Part shown: one piece after another, positions 1-11,583 of the stretch
Position numbering within the stretch: position 1 is the stretch's first letter
How the letters are laid out: every line of letters begins with the position of its first letter
Assembly: GCA_019054805.1 (NCBI GenBank)
Contig: JAHQIY010000038.1
Coordinates: 310,001 to 374,000 of the forward strand
Length of the DNA: 64,000 nt
Origin: Brachionus manjavacas
Taxonomy: Eukaryota > Rotifera > Eurotatoria > Ploima > Brachionidae
Reading direction: 5' to 3'
Translations under genes and position numbers: made by a program
The notes under the pieces: model-generated
Databases searched by the model: none
What the model was told of the DNA's origin: nothing
The model's input: the letters and a program-made list of their open reading frames with translations, nothing else

Positions 1-136
1 ATTTACCACTAGATAGATCTTGAACTTTCTTGACTTTGGCTTTTACAGATCAAAAAAAATTCAAAGATTCGAAAAGTTATGCGCATGCGAAGCTTGCATG
101 TGATTACCAATCAATGAGTTTTCACATCACTGCAAA

Positions 137-1481
137 ATGGTCAATTTTTTAGCTACGATAATGATTAATAGCTCAAATTCAAGAGCGCTAAAAGTTCTAA
201 GTGATACATTTTACAGGAGTCCAAAAAATTATAAGGACAAGATTTTAGGCGACTTCGAAAAAGAGCAAAAAACCCATTTTTTGACGTTTTTCAAATTGGT
301 TTTTTGCAATGAATTTTTCGAATTATGGAAAACCGAATTTACCACTAGATAGATCTTGAAATTTTATTGACTTTGGCTTTTAAATATCAAAAAAAGGTCA
401 AAGATTCGAAAAGTTATGCGCATGCGAAGCTTGCATGTGATTACCAATCAATGAGTTTTCACATCACTGCAAAATGGTCAATTTTTTAGCTACGATAATG
501 ATTAATAGCTATAATTCAAGAGCGCTAAAAGTTCTAAGTGATACATTTAACAGGAGTCCAAAAAATTATAAGGACAAGATTTTAGGCGACTTCGAAAAAG
601 AGCAAAAAACCCATTTTTTGACGTTTTTCAAATTGGTTTTTTGCAATGAATTTTTCGAATTATGGAAAACCGAATTTACCACTAGATAGATCTTGAACTT
701 TCTTGACTTTGGCTTTTACAGATCAAAAAAGGTCAAAGATTCGAAAAGTTATGCGCATGCGAAGCTTGCATGTGATTACCAATCAATGAGTTTTCACATC
801 ACTGCAAAATGGTCAATTTTTTAGCTACGATAATGATTAATAGCTCAAATTCAAGAGCGCTAAAAGTTCTAAGTGATACATTTTACAGGAGTCCAAAAAA
901 TTATAAGGACAAGATTTTAGGCGACTTCGAAAAAGAGCAAAAAACCCATTTTTTGACGTTTTTCAAATTGGTTTTTTGCAATGAATTTTTCGAATTATGG
1001 AAAACCGAATTTACCACTAGATAGATCTTGAAATTTTATTGACTTTGGCTTTTAAATATCAAAAAAAGGTCAAAGATTCGAAAAGTTATGCGCATGCGAA
1101 GCTTGCATGTGATTACCAATCAATGAGTTTTCACATCACTGCAAAATGGTCAATTTTTTAGCTACGATAATGATTAATAGCTATAATTCAAGAGCGCTAA
1201 AAGTTCTAAGTGATACATTTAACAGGAGTCCAAAAAATTATAAGGACAAGATTTTAGGCGACTTCGAAAAAGAGCAAAAAACCCATTTTTTGACGTTTTT
1301 CAAATTGGTTTTTTGCAATGAATTTTTCGAATTATGGAAAACCGAATTTACCACTAGATAGATCTTGAACTTTCTTGACTTTGGCTTTTACAGATCAAAA
1401 AAAGGTCAAAGATTCGAAAAGTTATGCGCATGCGAAGCTTGCATGTGATTACCAATCAATGAGTTTTCACATCACTGCAAA
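137..1481. repeat. Dimeric higher-order repeat, about 672 bp, two copies
   Basis: Units starting at 137 and 809 match each other: AGCTCAAATTC, CATTTTACAGG, then a linker TTTTATTGAC...TTTAAATATC. Units at 474 and 1146 match each other: AGCTATAATTC, CATTTAACAGG, then a linker GAACTTTCTTGAC...TTTACAGATC. Neighbouring units differ at all of these sites, so the repeating module is the pair (672 bp), not the single unit. The partial unit before position 137 carries the GAACTTTCTTGAC linker, so the alternation probably extends left of the window. It ends at 1,482, where a different variant (CTACATGAT, GCAACGAA, GATTTTG linker) appears twice. Confidence 0.85.
236..336. repeat. Conserved core block of the unit (first copy)
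   Basis: The block from GACAAGATTTTAGGCGAC to TTATGGAAAACCGA is the least variable part of the unit. It is essentially the same in zones A, B, C and D, while the flanking parts of the unit change family. It contains the 69-bp dyad (254-322 here) and the phased A/T tracts. Exceptions are single changes, such as GCAACGAA in a few A units, CAGATAGG in the spacer of B units, and GAAAATGAGC at about 18,447 and 22,147. Constraint by a DNA-binding protein or by structure is an inference. Confidence 0.7.
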
Positions 1482-4400
1482 ATGGTCAATTTTTTAGCTA
1501 CGATAATGATTAATAGCTATAATTCAAGAGCGCTAAAAGTTCTACATGATACATTTTACAGGAGTCCAAAAAATTATAAGGACAAGATTTTAGGCGACTT
1601 CGAAAAAGAGCAAAAAACCCATTTTTTGACGTTTTTCAAATTGGTTTTTTGCAACGAATTTTTCGAATTATGGAAAACCGAACATACCACTAGATAGATT
1701 TTGAAATTTTCTTGACTTTGGTCTTTACAGATCAAAAAAAATTCAAAGATTCGAAAAGTTATGCGCATGCGAAGCTTGCAAGTGATTACCAATCAATGAG
1801 TTTTCACATCACTGGAAAATGGTCAATTTTTTAGCAACGATAATGATTAATAGCTCAAATTCAAGAGCGCTAAAAGTTCTACATGATACATTTTACAGGA
1901 GTCCAAAAAATTATAAGGACAAGATTTTAGGCGATTTCGAAAAAGAGCAAAAAACCCATTTTTTGACGTTTTTCAAATTGGTTTTTTGCAACGAATTTTT
2001 CGAATTATGGAAAACCGAACATACCACTAGATAGATTTTGAAATTTTCTTGACTTTGGTCTTTACAGATCAAAAAAAATTCAAAGATTCGAAAAGTTATG
2101 CGCATGCGAAGCTTGCATGTGATTACCAATCAATGAGTTTTCACATCACTGCAAAATGGTCAATTTTTTAGCTACGATAATGATTAATAGCTCAAATTCA
2201 AGAGCGCTAAAAGTTCTAAGTGATACATTTTACAGGAGTCCAAAAAATTATAAGGACAAGATTTTAGGCGACTTCGAAAAAGAGCAAAAAACCCATTTTT
2301 TGACGTTTTTCAAATTGGTTTTTTGCAATGAATTTTTCGAATTATGGAAAACCGAACATACCACTAGATAGATCTTGAAATTTTATTGACTTTGGCTTTT
2401 AAATATCAAAAAAAGGTCAAAGATTCGAAAAGTTATGCGCATGCGAAGCTTGCATGTGATTACCAATCAATGAGTTTTCACATCACTGCAAAATGGTCAA
2501 TTTTTTAGCTACGATAATGATTAATAGCTCAAATTCAAGAGCGCTAAAAGTTCTAAGTGATACATTTTACAGGAGTCCAAAAAATTATAAGGACAAGATT
2601 TTAGGCGACTTCGAAAAAGAGCAAAAAACCCATTTTTTGACGTTTTTCAAATTGGTTTTTTGCAATGAATTTTTCGAATTATGGAAAACCGAATTTACCA
2701 CTAGATAGATCTTGAAATTTTATTGACTTTGGCTTTTAAATATCAAAAAAAGGTCAAAGATTCGAAAAGTTATGCGCATGCGAAGCTTGCATGTGATTAC
2801 CAATCAATGAGTTTTCACATCACTGCAAAATGGTCAATTTTTTAGCTACGATAATGATTAATAGCTCAAATTCAAGAGCGCTAAAAGTTCTAAGTGATAC
2901 ATTTTACAGGAGTCCAAAAAATTATAAGGACAAGATTTTAGGCGACTTCGAAAAAGAGCAAAAAACCCATTTTTTGACGTTTTTCAAATTGGTTTTTTGC
3001 AATGAATTTTTCGAATTATGGAAAACCGAACATACCACTAGATAGATCTTGAAATTTTATTGACTTTGGCTTTTAAATATCAAAAAAAGGTCAAAGATTC
3101 GAAAAGTTATGCGCATGCGAAGCTTGCATGTGATTACCAATCAATGAGTTTTCACATCACTGCAAAATGGTCAATTTTTTAGCTACGATAATGATTAATA
3201 GCTATAATTCAAGAGCGCTAAAAGTTCTAAGTGATACATTTAACAGGAGTCCAAAAAATTATAAGGACAAGATTTTAGGCGACTTCGAAAAAGAGCAAAA
3301 AACCCATTTTTTGACGTTTTTCAAATTGGTTTTGTGCAATGAATTTTTCGAATTATGGAAAACCGAACATACCACTAGATAGATCTTGAAATTTTATTGA
3401 CTTTGGCTTTTAAATATCAAAAAAAGGTCAAAGATTCGAAAAGTTATGCGCATGCGAAGCTTGCATGTGATTACCAATCAATGAGTTTTCACATCACTGC
3501 AAAATGGTCAATTTTTTAGCTACGATAATGATTAATAGCTATAATTCAAGAGCGCTAAAAGTTCTAAGTGATACATTTAACAGGAGTCCAAAAAATTATA
3601 AGGACAAGATTTTAGGCGACTTCGAAAAAGAGCAAAAAACCCATTTTTTGACGTTTTTCAAATTGGTTTTTTGCAATGAATTTTTCGAATTATGGAAAAC
3701 CGAACATACCACTAGATAGATCTTGAAATTTTATTGACTTTGGCTTTTAAATATCAAAAAAAGGTCAAAGATTCGAAAAGTTATGCGCATGCGAAGCTTG
3801 CATGTGATTACCAATCAATGAGTTTTCACATCACTGCAAAATGGTCAATTTTTTAGCTACGATAATGATTAATAGCTCAAATTCAAGAGCGCTAAAAGTT
3901 CTAAGTGATACATTTTACAGGAGTCCAAAAAATTATAAGGACAAGATTTTAGGCGACTTCGAAAAAGAGCAAAAAACCCATTTTTTGACGTTTTTCAAAT
4001 TGGTTTTTTGCAATGAATTTTTCGAATTATGGAAAACCGAATTTACCACTAGATAGATCTTGAAATTTTATTGACTTTGGCTTTTAAATATCAAAAAAAG
4101 GTCAAAGATTCGAAAAGTTATGCGCTTGCGAAGCTTGCATGTGATTACCAATCAATGAGTTTTCACATCACTGCAAAATGGTCAATTTTTTAGCTACGAT
4201 AATGATTAATAGCTCAAATTCAAGAGCGCTAAAAGTTCTAAGTGATACATTTTACAGGAGTCCAAAAAATTATAAGGACAAGATTTTAGGCGACTTCGAA
4301 AAAGAGCAAAAAACCCATTTTTTGACGTTTTTCAAATTGGTTTTTTGCAATGAATTTTTCGAATTATGGAAAACCGAACATACCACTAGATAGATCTTGA

Positions 4401-4513
4401 AATTTTATTGACTTTGGCTTTTAAATATCAAAAAAGGTCAAAGATTCGAAAAGTTATGCGCATGCGAAGCTTGCATGTGATTACCAATCAATGAGTTTTC
4501 ACATCACTGCAAA

Positions 4514-7207
4514 ATGGTCAATTTTTTAGCTACGATAATGATTAATAGCTATAATTCAAGAGCGCTAAAAGTTCTAAGTGATACATTTAACAGGAGTCCA
4601 AAAAATTATAAGGACAAGATTTTAGGCGACTTCGAAAAAGAGCAAAAATCCCATTTTTTGACGTTTTTCAAATTGGTTTTTTGCAACGAATTTTTCGAAT
4701 TATGGAAAACCGAACATACCACTAGATAGATTTTGAAATTTTCTTGACTTTGGTCTTTACAGATCAAAAAAAATTCAAAGATTCGAAAAGTTATGCGCAT
4801 GCGAAGCTTGCATGTGATTACCAATCAATGAGTTTTCACATCACTGCAAAATGGTCAATTTTTTAGCTACGATAATGATTAATAGCTCAAATTCAAGAGC
4901 GCTAAAAGTTCTAAGTGATACATTTTACAGGAGTCCAAAAAATTATAAGGACAAGATTTTAGGCGACTTCGAAAAAGAGCAAAAAACCCATTTTTTGACG
5001 TTTTTCAAATTGGTTTTTTGCAATGAATTTTTCGAATTATGGAAAACCGAATTTACCACTAGATAGATCTTGAAATTTTATTGACTTTGGCTTTTAAATA
5101 TCAAAAAAAGGTCAAAGATTCGAAAAGTTATGCGCATGCGAAGCTTGCATGTTATTACCAATCAATGAGTTTTCACATCACTGCAAAATGGTCAATTTTT
5201 TAGCTACGATAATGATTAATAGCTATAATTCAAGAGCGCTAAAAGTTCTACATGATACATTTTACAGGAGTCCAAAAATTATAAGGACAAGATTTTAGGC
5301 GACTTCGAAAAAGAGCAAAAAACCCATTTTTTGACGTTTTTCAAATTGGTTTTTTGCAATGAATTTTTCGAATTATGGAAAACCGAACATACCACTAGAT
5401 AGATCTTGAAATTTTATTGACTTTGGCTTTTAAATATCAAAAAAAGGTCAAAGATTCGAAAAGTTATGCGCATGCGAAGCTTGCATGTGATTACCAATCA
5501 ATGAGTTTTCACATCACTGCAAAATGGTCAATTTTTTAGCTACGATAATGATTAATAGCTATAATTCAAGAGCGCTAAAAGTTCTAAGTGATACATTTTA
5601 CAGGAGTCCAAAAAATTATAAGGACAAGATTTTAGGCGACTTCGAAAAAGAGCAAAAATCCCATTTTTTGACGTTTTTCAAATTGGTTTTTTGCAACTAA
5701 TTTTTCGAATTATGGAAAACCGAACATACCACTAGATAGATTTTGAAATTTTCTTGACTTTGGTCTTTACAGATCAAAAAAAATTCAAAGATTCGAAAAG
5801 TAATGCGCATGCGAAGCTTGCAACTGATTACCAATCAATGAGTTTTCACATCACTGCAAAATGGTCAATTTTTTAGCTACGATAATGATTAATAGCTCAA
5901 ATTCAAGAGCGCTAAAAGTTCTAAGTGATACATTTTACAGGAGTCCAAAAAATTATAAGGACAAGATTTTAGGCGACTTCGAAAAAGAGCAAAAAACCCA
6001 TTTTTTGACGTTTTTCAAATTGGTTTTTTGCAATGAATTTTTCGAATTATGGAAAACCGAATTTACCACTAGATAGATCTTGAAATTTTATTGACTTTGG
6101 CTTTTAAATATCAAAAAAGGTCAAAGATTCGAAAAGTTATGCGCATGCGAAGCTTGCATGTTATTACCAATCAATGAGTTTTCACATCACTGCAAAATGG
6201 TCAATTTTTTAGCTACGATAATGATTAATAGCTATAATTCAAGAGCGCTAAAAGTTCTACATGATACATTTTACAGGAGTCCAAAAAATTATAAGGACAA
6301 GATTTTAGGCGACTTCGAAAAAGAGCAAAAAACCCATTTTTTGACGTTTTTCAAATTGGTTTTTTGCAATGAATTTTTCGAATTATGGAAAACCGAACAT
6401 ACCACTAGATAGATTTTGAAATTTTCTTGACTTTGGCTTTTACAGATCAAAAAAAGGTCAAAGATTCGAAAAGTTATGCGCATGCGAAGCTTGCATGTGA
6501 TTACCAATCAATGAGTTTTCACATCACTGCAAAATGGTCAATTTTTTAGCTACGATAATGATTAATAGCTATAATTCAAGAGCGCTAAAAGTTCTACATG
6601 ATACATTTTACAGGAGTCCAAAAAATTATAAGGACAAGATTTTAGGCGACTTCGAAAAAGAGCAAAAATCCCATTTTTTGACGTTTTTCAAATTGGTTTT
6701 TTGCAACGAATTTTTCGAATTATGGAAAACCGAACATACCACTAGATAGATTTTGAAATTTTCTTGACTTTGGCTTTTACAGATCAAAAAAAATTCAAAG
6801 ATTCGAAAAGTTATGCGCATGCGAAGCTTGCAAGTGATTACCAATCAATGAGTTTTCACATCACTGGAAAATGGTCAATTTTTTAGCAACGATAATGATT
6901 AAAAGCTCAAATTCAAGAGCGCTAAAAGTTCTAAGTGATTCATTTTACAGGAGTCCAAAAAATTATAAGGACAAGATTTTAGGCGACTTCGAAAAAGAGC
7001 AAAAAACCCATTTTTTGACGTTTTTCAAATTGGTTTTTTGCAATGAATTTTTCGAATTATAAAAAACCGAACATACCACTAGATAGATTTTGAAATTTTC
7101 TTGACTTTGGTCTTTACAGATCAAAAAAAGGTCAAAGATTCGAAAAGTTATGCGCATGCGAAGCTTGCAAGTGATTACCAATCAATGAGTTTTCACATCA
7201 CTGGAAA
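4514..7207. repeat. Trimeric higher-order repeat, 1,010 bp
   Basis: The rare variant GAGCAAAAATCCC (A to T in the usual GCAAAAAACCC) occurs at 4,641, 5,651 and 6,661, exactly 1,010 bp apart. Each of these units also ends with GAACATACC, a GATTTTG linker and the AATTC linker variant. The units following (4,851, 5,861, 6,871) all carry AGCTCAAATTC and CTAAGTGA. The third units at about 5,188 and 6,197 share CTACATGAT and are preceded by CATGTTATT. The pattern decays at the unit starting 7,208. The third register has extra mutations: a lost A at about 5,275, a GCAACTAAT change at about 5,694, and an in-frame stop at about 7,061. Confidence 0.85.
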
Positions 7208-7544
7208 ATGGTCAATTTTTTAGCAACAATAATGATTAATAGCTCAAATTCAAGAGCGCTAAAAGTTCTAAGTGATACATTTTACAGGAGTCCAAAAAAT
7301 TATAAGGACAAGATTTTAGGCGACTTCGAAAAAGAGCAAAAAACCCATTTTTTGACGTTTTTCAAATTGGTTTTTTGCAATGAATTTTTCGAATTATGGA
7401 AAACCGAATTTACCACTAGATAGATTTTGAAATTTTCTTGACTTTGGTCTTTACAGATCAAAAAAAGGTCAAAGATTCGAAAAGTTATGCGCATGCGAAG
7501 CTTGCAAGTGATTACCAATCAATGAGTTTTCACATCACTGCAAA

Positions 7545-8890
7545 ATGGTCAATTTTTTAGCTACGATAATGATTAATAGCTCAAATTCAAGAGCGCTAAA
7601 AGTTCTACATGATACATTTTACAGGAGTCCAAAAAATTATAAGGACAAGATTTTAGGCGACTTCGAAAAAGAGCAAAAAACCCATTTTTTGACGTTTTTC
7701 AAATTGGTTTTTTGCAATGAATTTTTCGAATTATGGAAAACCGAATTTACCACTAGATAGATCTTGAAATTTTCTTGACTTTGGCTTTTAAATATCAAAA
7801 AAAGGTCAAAGATTCGAAAAGTTATGCGCATGCGAAGCTTGCATGTGATTACCAATCAATGAGTTTTCACATCACTGCAAAATGGTCAATTTTTTAGCTA
7901 CGATAATGATTAATAGCTATAATTCAAGAGCGCTAAAAGTTCTACATGATACATTTTACAGGAGTCCAAAAAATTATAAGGACAAGATTTTAGGCGACTT
8001 CGAAAAAGAGCAAAAAACCCATTTTTTGACGTTTTTCAAATTGGTTTTTTGCAATGAATTTTTCGAATTATGGAAAACCGAATTTACCACTAGATAGATC
8101 TTGAAATTTTCTTGACTTTGGCTTTTACAGATCAAAAAAAGGTCAAAGATTCGAAAAGTTATGCGCATGCGAAGCTTGCATGTGATTACCAATCAATGAG
8201 TTTTCACATCACTGCAAAATGGTCAATTTTTTAGCAACGATAATGATTAATAGCTCAAATTCAAGAGCGCTAAAAGTTCTAAGTGATACATTTTACAGGA
8301 GTCCAAAAAATTATAAGGACAAGATTTTAGGCGACTTCGAAAAAGAGCAAAAAACCCATTTTTTGACGTTTTTCAAATTGGTTTTTTGCAATGAATTTTT
8401 CGAATTATGGAAAACCGAATTTACCACTAGATAGATCTTGAAATTTTCTTGACTTTGGCTTTTAAATATCAAAAAAAGGTCAAAGATTCGAAAAGTTATG
8501 CGCATGCGAAGCTTGCATGTGATTACCAATCAATGAGTTTTCACATCACTGCAAAATGGTCAATTTTTTAGCTACGATAATGATTAATAGCTATAATTCA
8601 AGAGCGCTAAAAGTTCTACATGATACATTTTACAGGAGTCCAAAAAATTATAAGGACAAGATTTTAGGCGACTTCGAAAAAGAGCAAAAAACCCATTTTT
8701 TGACGTTTTTCAAATTGGTTTTTTGCAATGAATTTTTCGAATTATGGAAAATTGAAGTTTACTAGATAGATCTTGAAATTTTCTTGACTTTGGCTTTTAC
8801 AGATCAAAAAAAGGTCAAAGATTCGAAAAGTTATGCGCATGCGAAGCTTGCATGTGATTACCAATCAATGAGTTTTCACATCACTGCAAA
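7545..8890. repeat. Dimeric higher-order repeat, about 674 bp
   Basis: Units at 7,545 and 8,219 carry AGCTCAAATTC and the TTTAAATATC linker. Units at 7,882 and 8,556 carry AGCTATAATTC, CTACATGAT and the TTTACAGATC linker. The two types alternate, giving a 674-bp module repeated about twice. The last unit has a private change near 8,750 (ATTGAAGTTTACTAG in place of ACCGAATTTACCACTAG), which shortens it to 335 bp. Confidence 0.75.
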
Positions 8891-9562
8891 ATGGTCAATT
8901 TTTTAGCTACGATAATGATTAATAGCTCAAATTCAAGAGCGCTAAAAGTTCTACATGATACATTTTACAGGAGTCCAAAAAATTATAAGGACAAGATTTT
9001 AGGCGACTTCGAAAAAGAGCAAAAAACCCATTTTTTGACGTTTTTCAAATTGGTTTTTTGCAATGAATTTTTCGAATTATGGAAAACCGAACATACCACT
9101 AGATAGATTTTGAAATTTTCTTGACTTTGGCTTTTAAATATCAAAAAAAGGTCAAAGATTAGAAAGGTAAGCGCATGCGAAGCTTGCATGTGATTACCAA
9201 TCAATGAGTTTTCACATCACTGCAAAATGGTCAATTTTTTAGCTACGATAATGATTAATAGCTATAATTCAAGAGCGCTAAAAGTTCTAAGTGATACATT
9301 TTACAGGAGTCCAAAAAATTATAAGGACAAGATTTTAGGCGACTTCGAAAAAGAGCAAAAACCCATTTTTTGACGTTTTTCAAATTGGTTTTTTGCAATG
9401 AATTTTTCGAATTATGGAAAACCGAAATTACCACTAGATAGATCTTGAAATTTTCTTGACTTTGGCTTTTACAGATCAAAAAAAGGTCAAAGATTCGAAA
9501 AGTTATGCGCATGCGAAGCTTGCATGTGATTACCAATCAATGAGTTTTCACATCACTGCAAA

Positions 9563-9899
9563 ATGGTCAATTTTTTAGCTACGATAATGATTAATAGCTA
9601 TAATTCAAGAGCGCTAAAAGTTCTACATGATACAATTTACAGGAGTCAAAAAAGTTAAAAGGACAAGATTTTAGGCGACTTCGAAAAAGAGCAAAAAACC
9701 CATTTTTTGACGTTTTTCAAATTAGTTTTTGCAATGAATTTTTCGAATTATGGAAATCCGAAGTTACCACTAGATAGATTTTGAAATTTTCTTGACATTG
9801 GCTTTTACAGATCAAAAAAAGGTTCAAAGATTCGAAAAGTTATGCGCATGCGAAGCTTGCATGTTATTACCAATCAATGAGTTTTCACATCACTGCAAA
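9563..9899. repeat. Chimeric satellite unit with B-type segment inside zone A
   Basis: The left part of this unit is family A (AGCTATAATTC, GAGCGCTAAAAG). It then switches to family-B sequence (ATACAATTTACAGGAG, GTCAAAAAAGTTAAAAGG), normally first seen about 4 kb further right. It also has private changes: AAATTAGTTTTTGC for AAATTGGTTTTTTGC, GAAATCCGAAGTTACC, GACATTGGC, and an extra T in AAGGTTCAAAG. The overall length stays 337 bp. The preceding unit (9,227) is also unusual: it lacks one A in the GCAAAAACCC run, and the linker upstream of it reads GATTAGAAAGGTAAGCGC. Unequal crossover or gene conversion between families is the simplest reading. Confidence 0.75.
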
Positions 9900-10910
9900 A
9901 TGGTCAATTTTTTAGCTACGATAATGATTAATAGCTATAATTCAAGAGCGCTAAAAGTTCTACATGATACATTTTACAGGAGTCCAAAAAATTATAAGGA
10001 CAAGATTTTAGGCGACTTCGAAAAAGAGCAAAAAACCCATTTTTTGACGTTTTTCAAATTGGTTTTTTGCAATGAATTTTTCGAATTATGGAAAACCGAA
10101 CATACCACTAGATAGATTTTGAAATTTTCTTGACTTTGGCTTTTACAGATCAAAAAAAGGTCAAAGATTCGAAAAGTTATGCGCATGCGAAGCTTGCATG
10201 TTATTACCAATCAATGAGTTTTCACATCACTGCAAAATGGTCAATTTTTTAGCTACGATAATGATTAATAGCTATAATTCAAGAGCGCTAAAAGTTCTAC
10301 ATGATACATTTTACAGGAGTCCAAAAAATTATAAGGACAAGATTTTAGGCGACTTCGAAAAAGAGCAAAAAACCCATTTTTTGACGTTTTTCAAATTGGT
10401 TTTTTGCAATGAATTTTTCGAATTATGGAAAACCGAACATACCACTAGATAGATTTTGAAATTTTCTTGACTTTGGCTTTTACAGATCAAAAAAAGGTCA
10501 AAGATTCGAAAAGTTATGCGCATGCGAAGCTTGCATGTTATTACCAATCAATGAGTTTTCACATCACTGCAAAATGGTCAATTTTTTAGCTACGATAATG
10601 ATTAATAGCTATAATTCAAGAGCGCTAAAAGTTCTAAGTGATACATTTTACAGGAGTCCAAAAAATTATAAGGACAAGATTTTAGGCGACTTCGAAAAAG
10701 AGCAAAAAACCCATTTTTTGACGTTTTTCAAATTGGTTTTTTGCAATGAATTTTTCGAATTATGGAAAACCGAACATACCACTAGATAGATTTTGAAATT
10801 TTCTTGACTTTGGCTTTTACAGATCAAAAAAAGGTCAAAGATTCGAAAAGTTATGCGCATGCGAAGCTTGCATGTTATTACCAATCAATGAGTTTTCACA
10901 TCACTGCAAA
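9900..10910. repeat. Run of three nearly identical family-A units
   Basis: Units at 9,900, 10,237 and 10,574 share AGCTATAATTC, GAACATACC, the GATTTTG...TTTACAGATC linker and CATGTTATT. They differ mainly at CTACATGAT versus CTAAGTGAT in the third. CATGTTATT (in place of CATGTGATT) is otherwise scattered in zone A. The run looks like a small local amplification of one variant. Confidence 0.7.
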
Positions 10911-11583
10911 ATGGTCAATTTTTTAGCTACGATAATGATTAATAGCTATAATTCAAGAGCGCTAAAAGTTCTACATGATACATTTTACAGGAGTCCAAAA
11001 AATTATAAGGACAAGATTTTAGGCGACTTCGAAAAAGAGCAAAAAACCCATTTTTTGACGTTTTTCAAATTGGTTTTTTGCAATGAATTTTTCGAATTAT
11101 GGAAAACCGAATTTACCACTAGATAGATCTTGAAATTTTCTTGACTTTGGCTTTTAAATATCAAAAAAAGGTCAAAGATTCGAAAAGTTATGCGCATGCG
11201 AAGCTTGCATGTGATTACCAATCAATGAGTTTTCACATCACTGCAAAATGGTCAATTTTTTAGCTACGATAATGATTAATAGCTATAATTCAAGAGCGCT
11301 AAAAGTTCTACATGATACATTTTACAGGAGTCCAAAAAATTATAAGGACAAGATTTTAGGCGACTTCGAAAAAGAGCAAAAAACCCATTTTTTGACGTTT
11401 TTCAAATTGGTTTTTTGCAATGAATTTTTCGAATTATGGAAAACCGAATTTACCACTAGATAGATCTTGAAATTTTCTTGACTTTGGCTTTTACAGATCA
11501 AAAAAGGTCAAAGATTCGAAAAGTTATGCGCATGCGAAGCTTGCATGTTATTACCAATCAATGAGTTTTCACATCACTGCAAA

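Noticed and set aside
137..352. 71-codon plus-strand reading frame repeated in most zone-A units (and 84- to 107-codon extended forms)
   Set aside because: It recurs only because the 337-bp unit recurs. Variants between units are mostly amino-acid changing, single-base indels and stops break it (about 5,275, 5,694, 7,061), and in zone D a TAA in AAGTTAAAAGG truncates it. No ribosome-binding or promoter context is visible, and I do not recognise a protein family.
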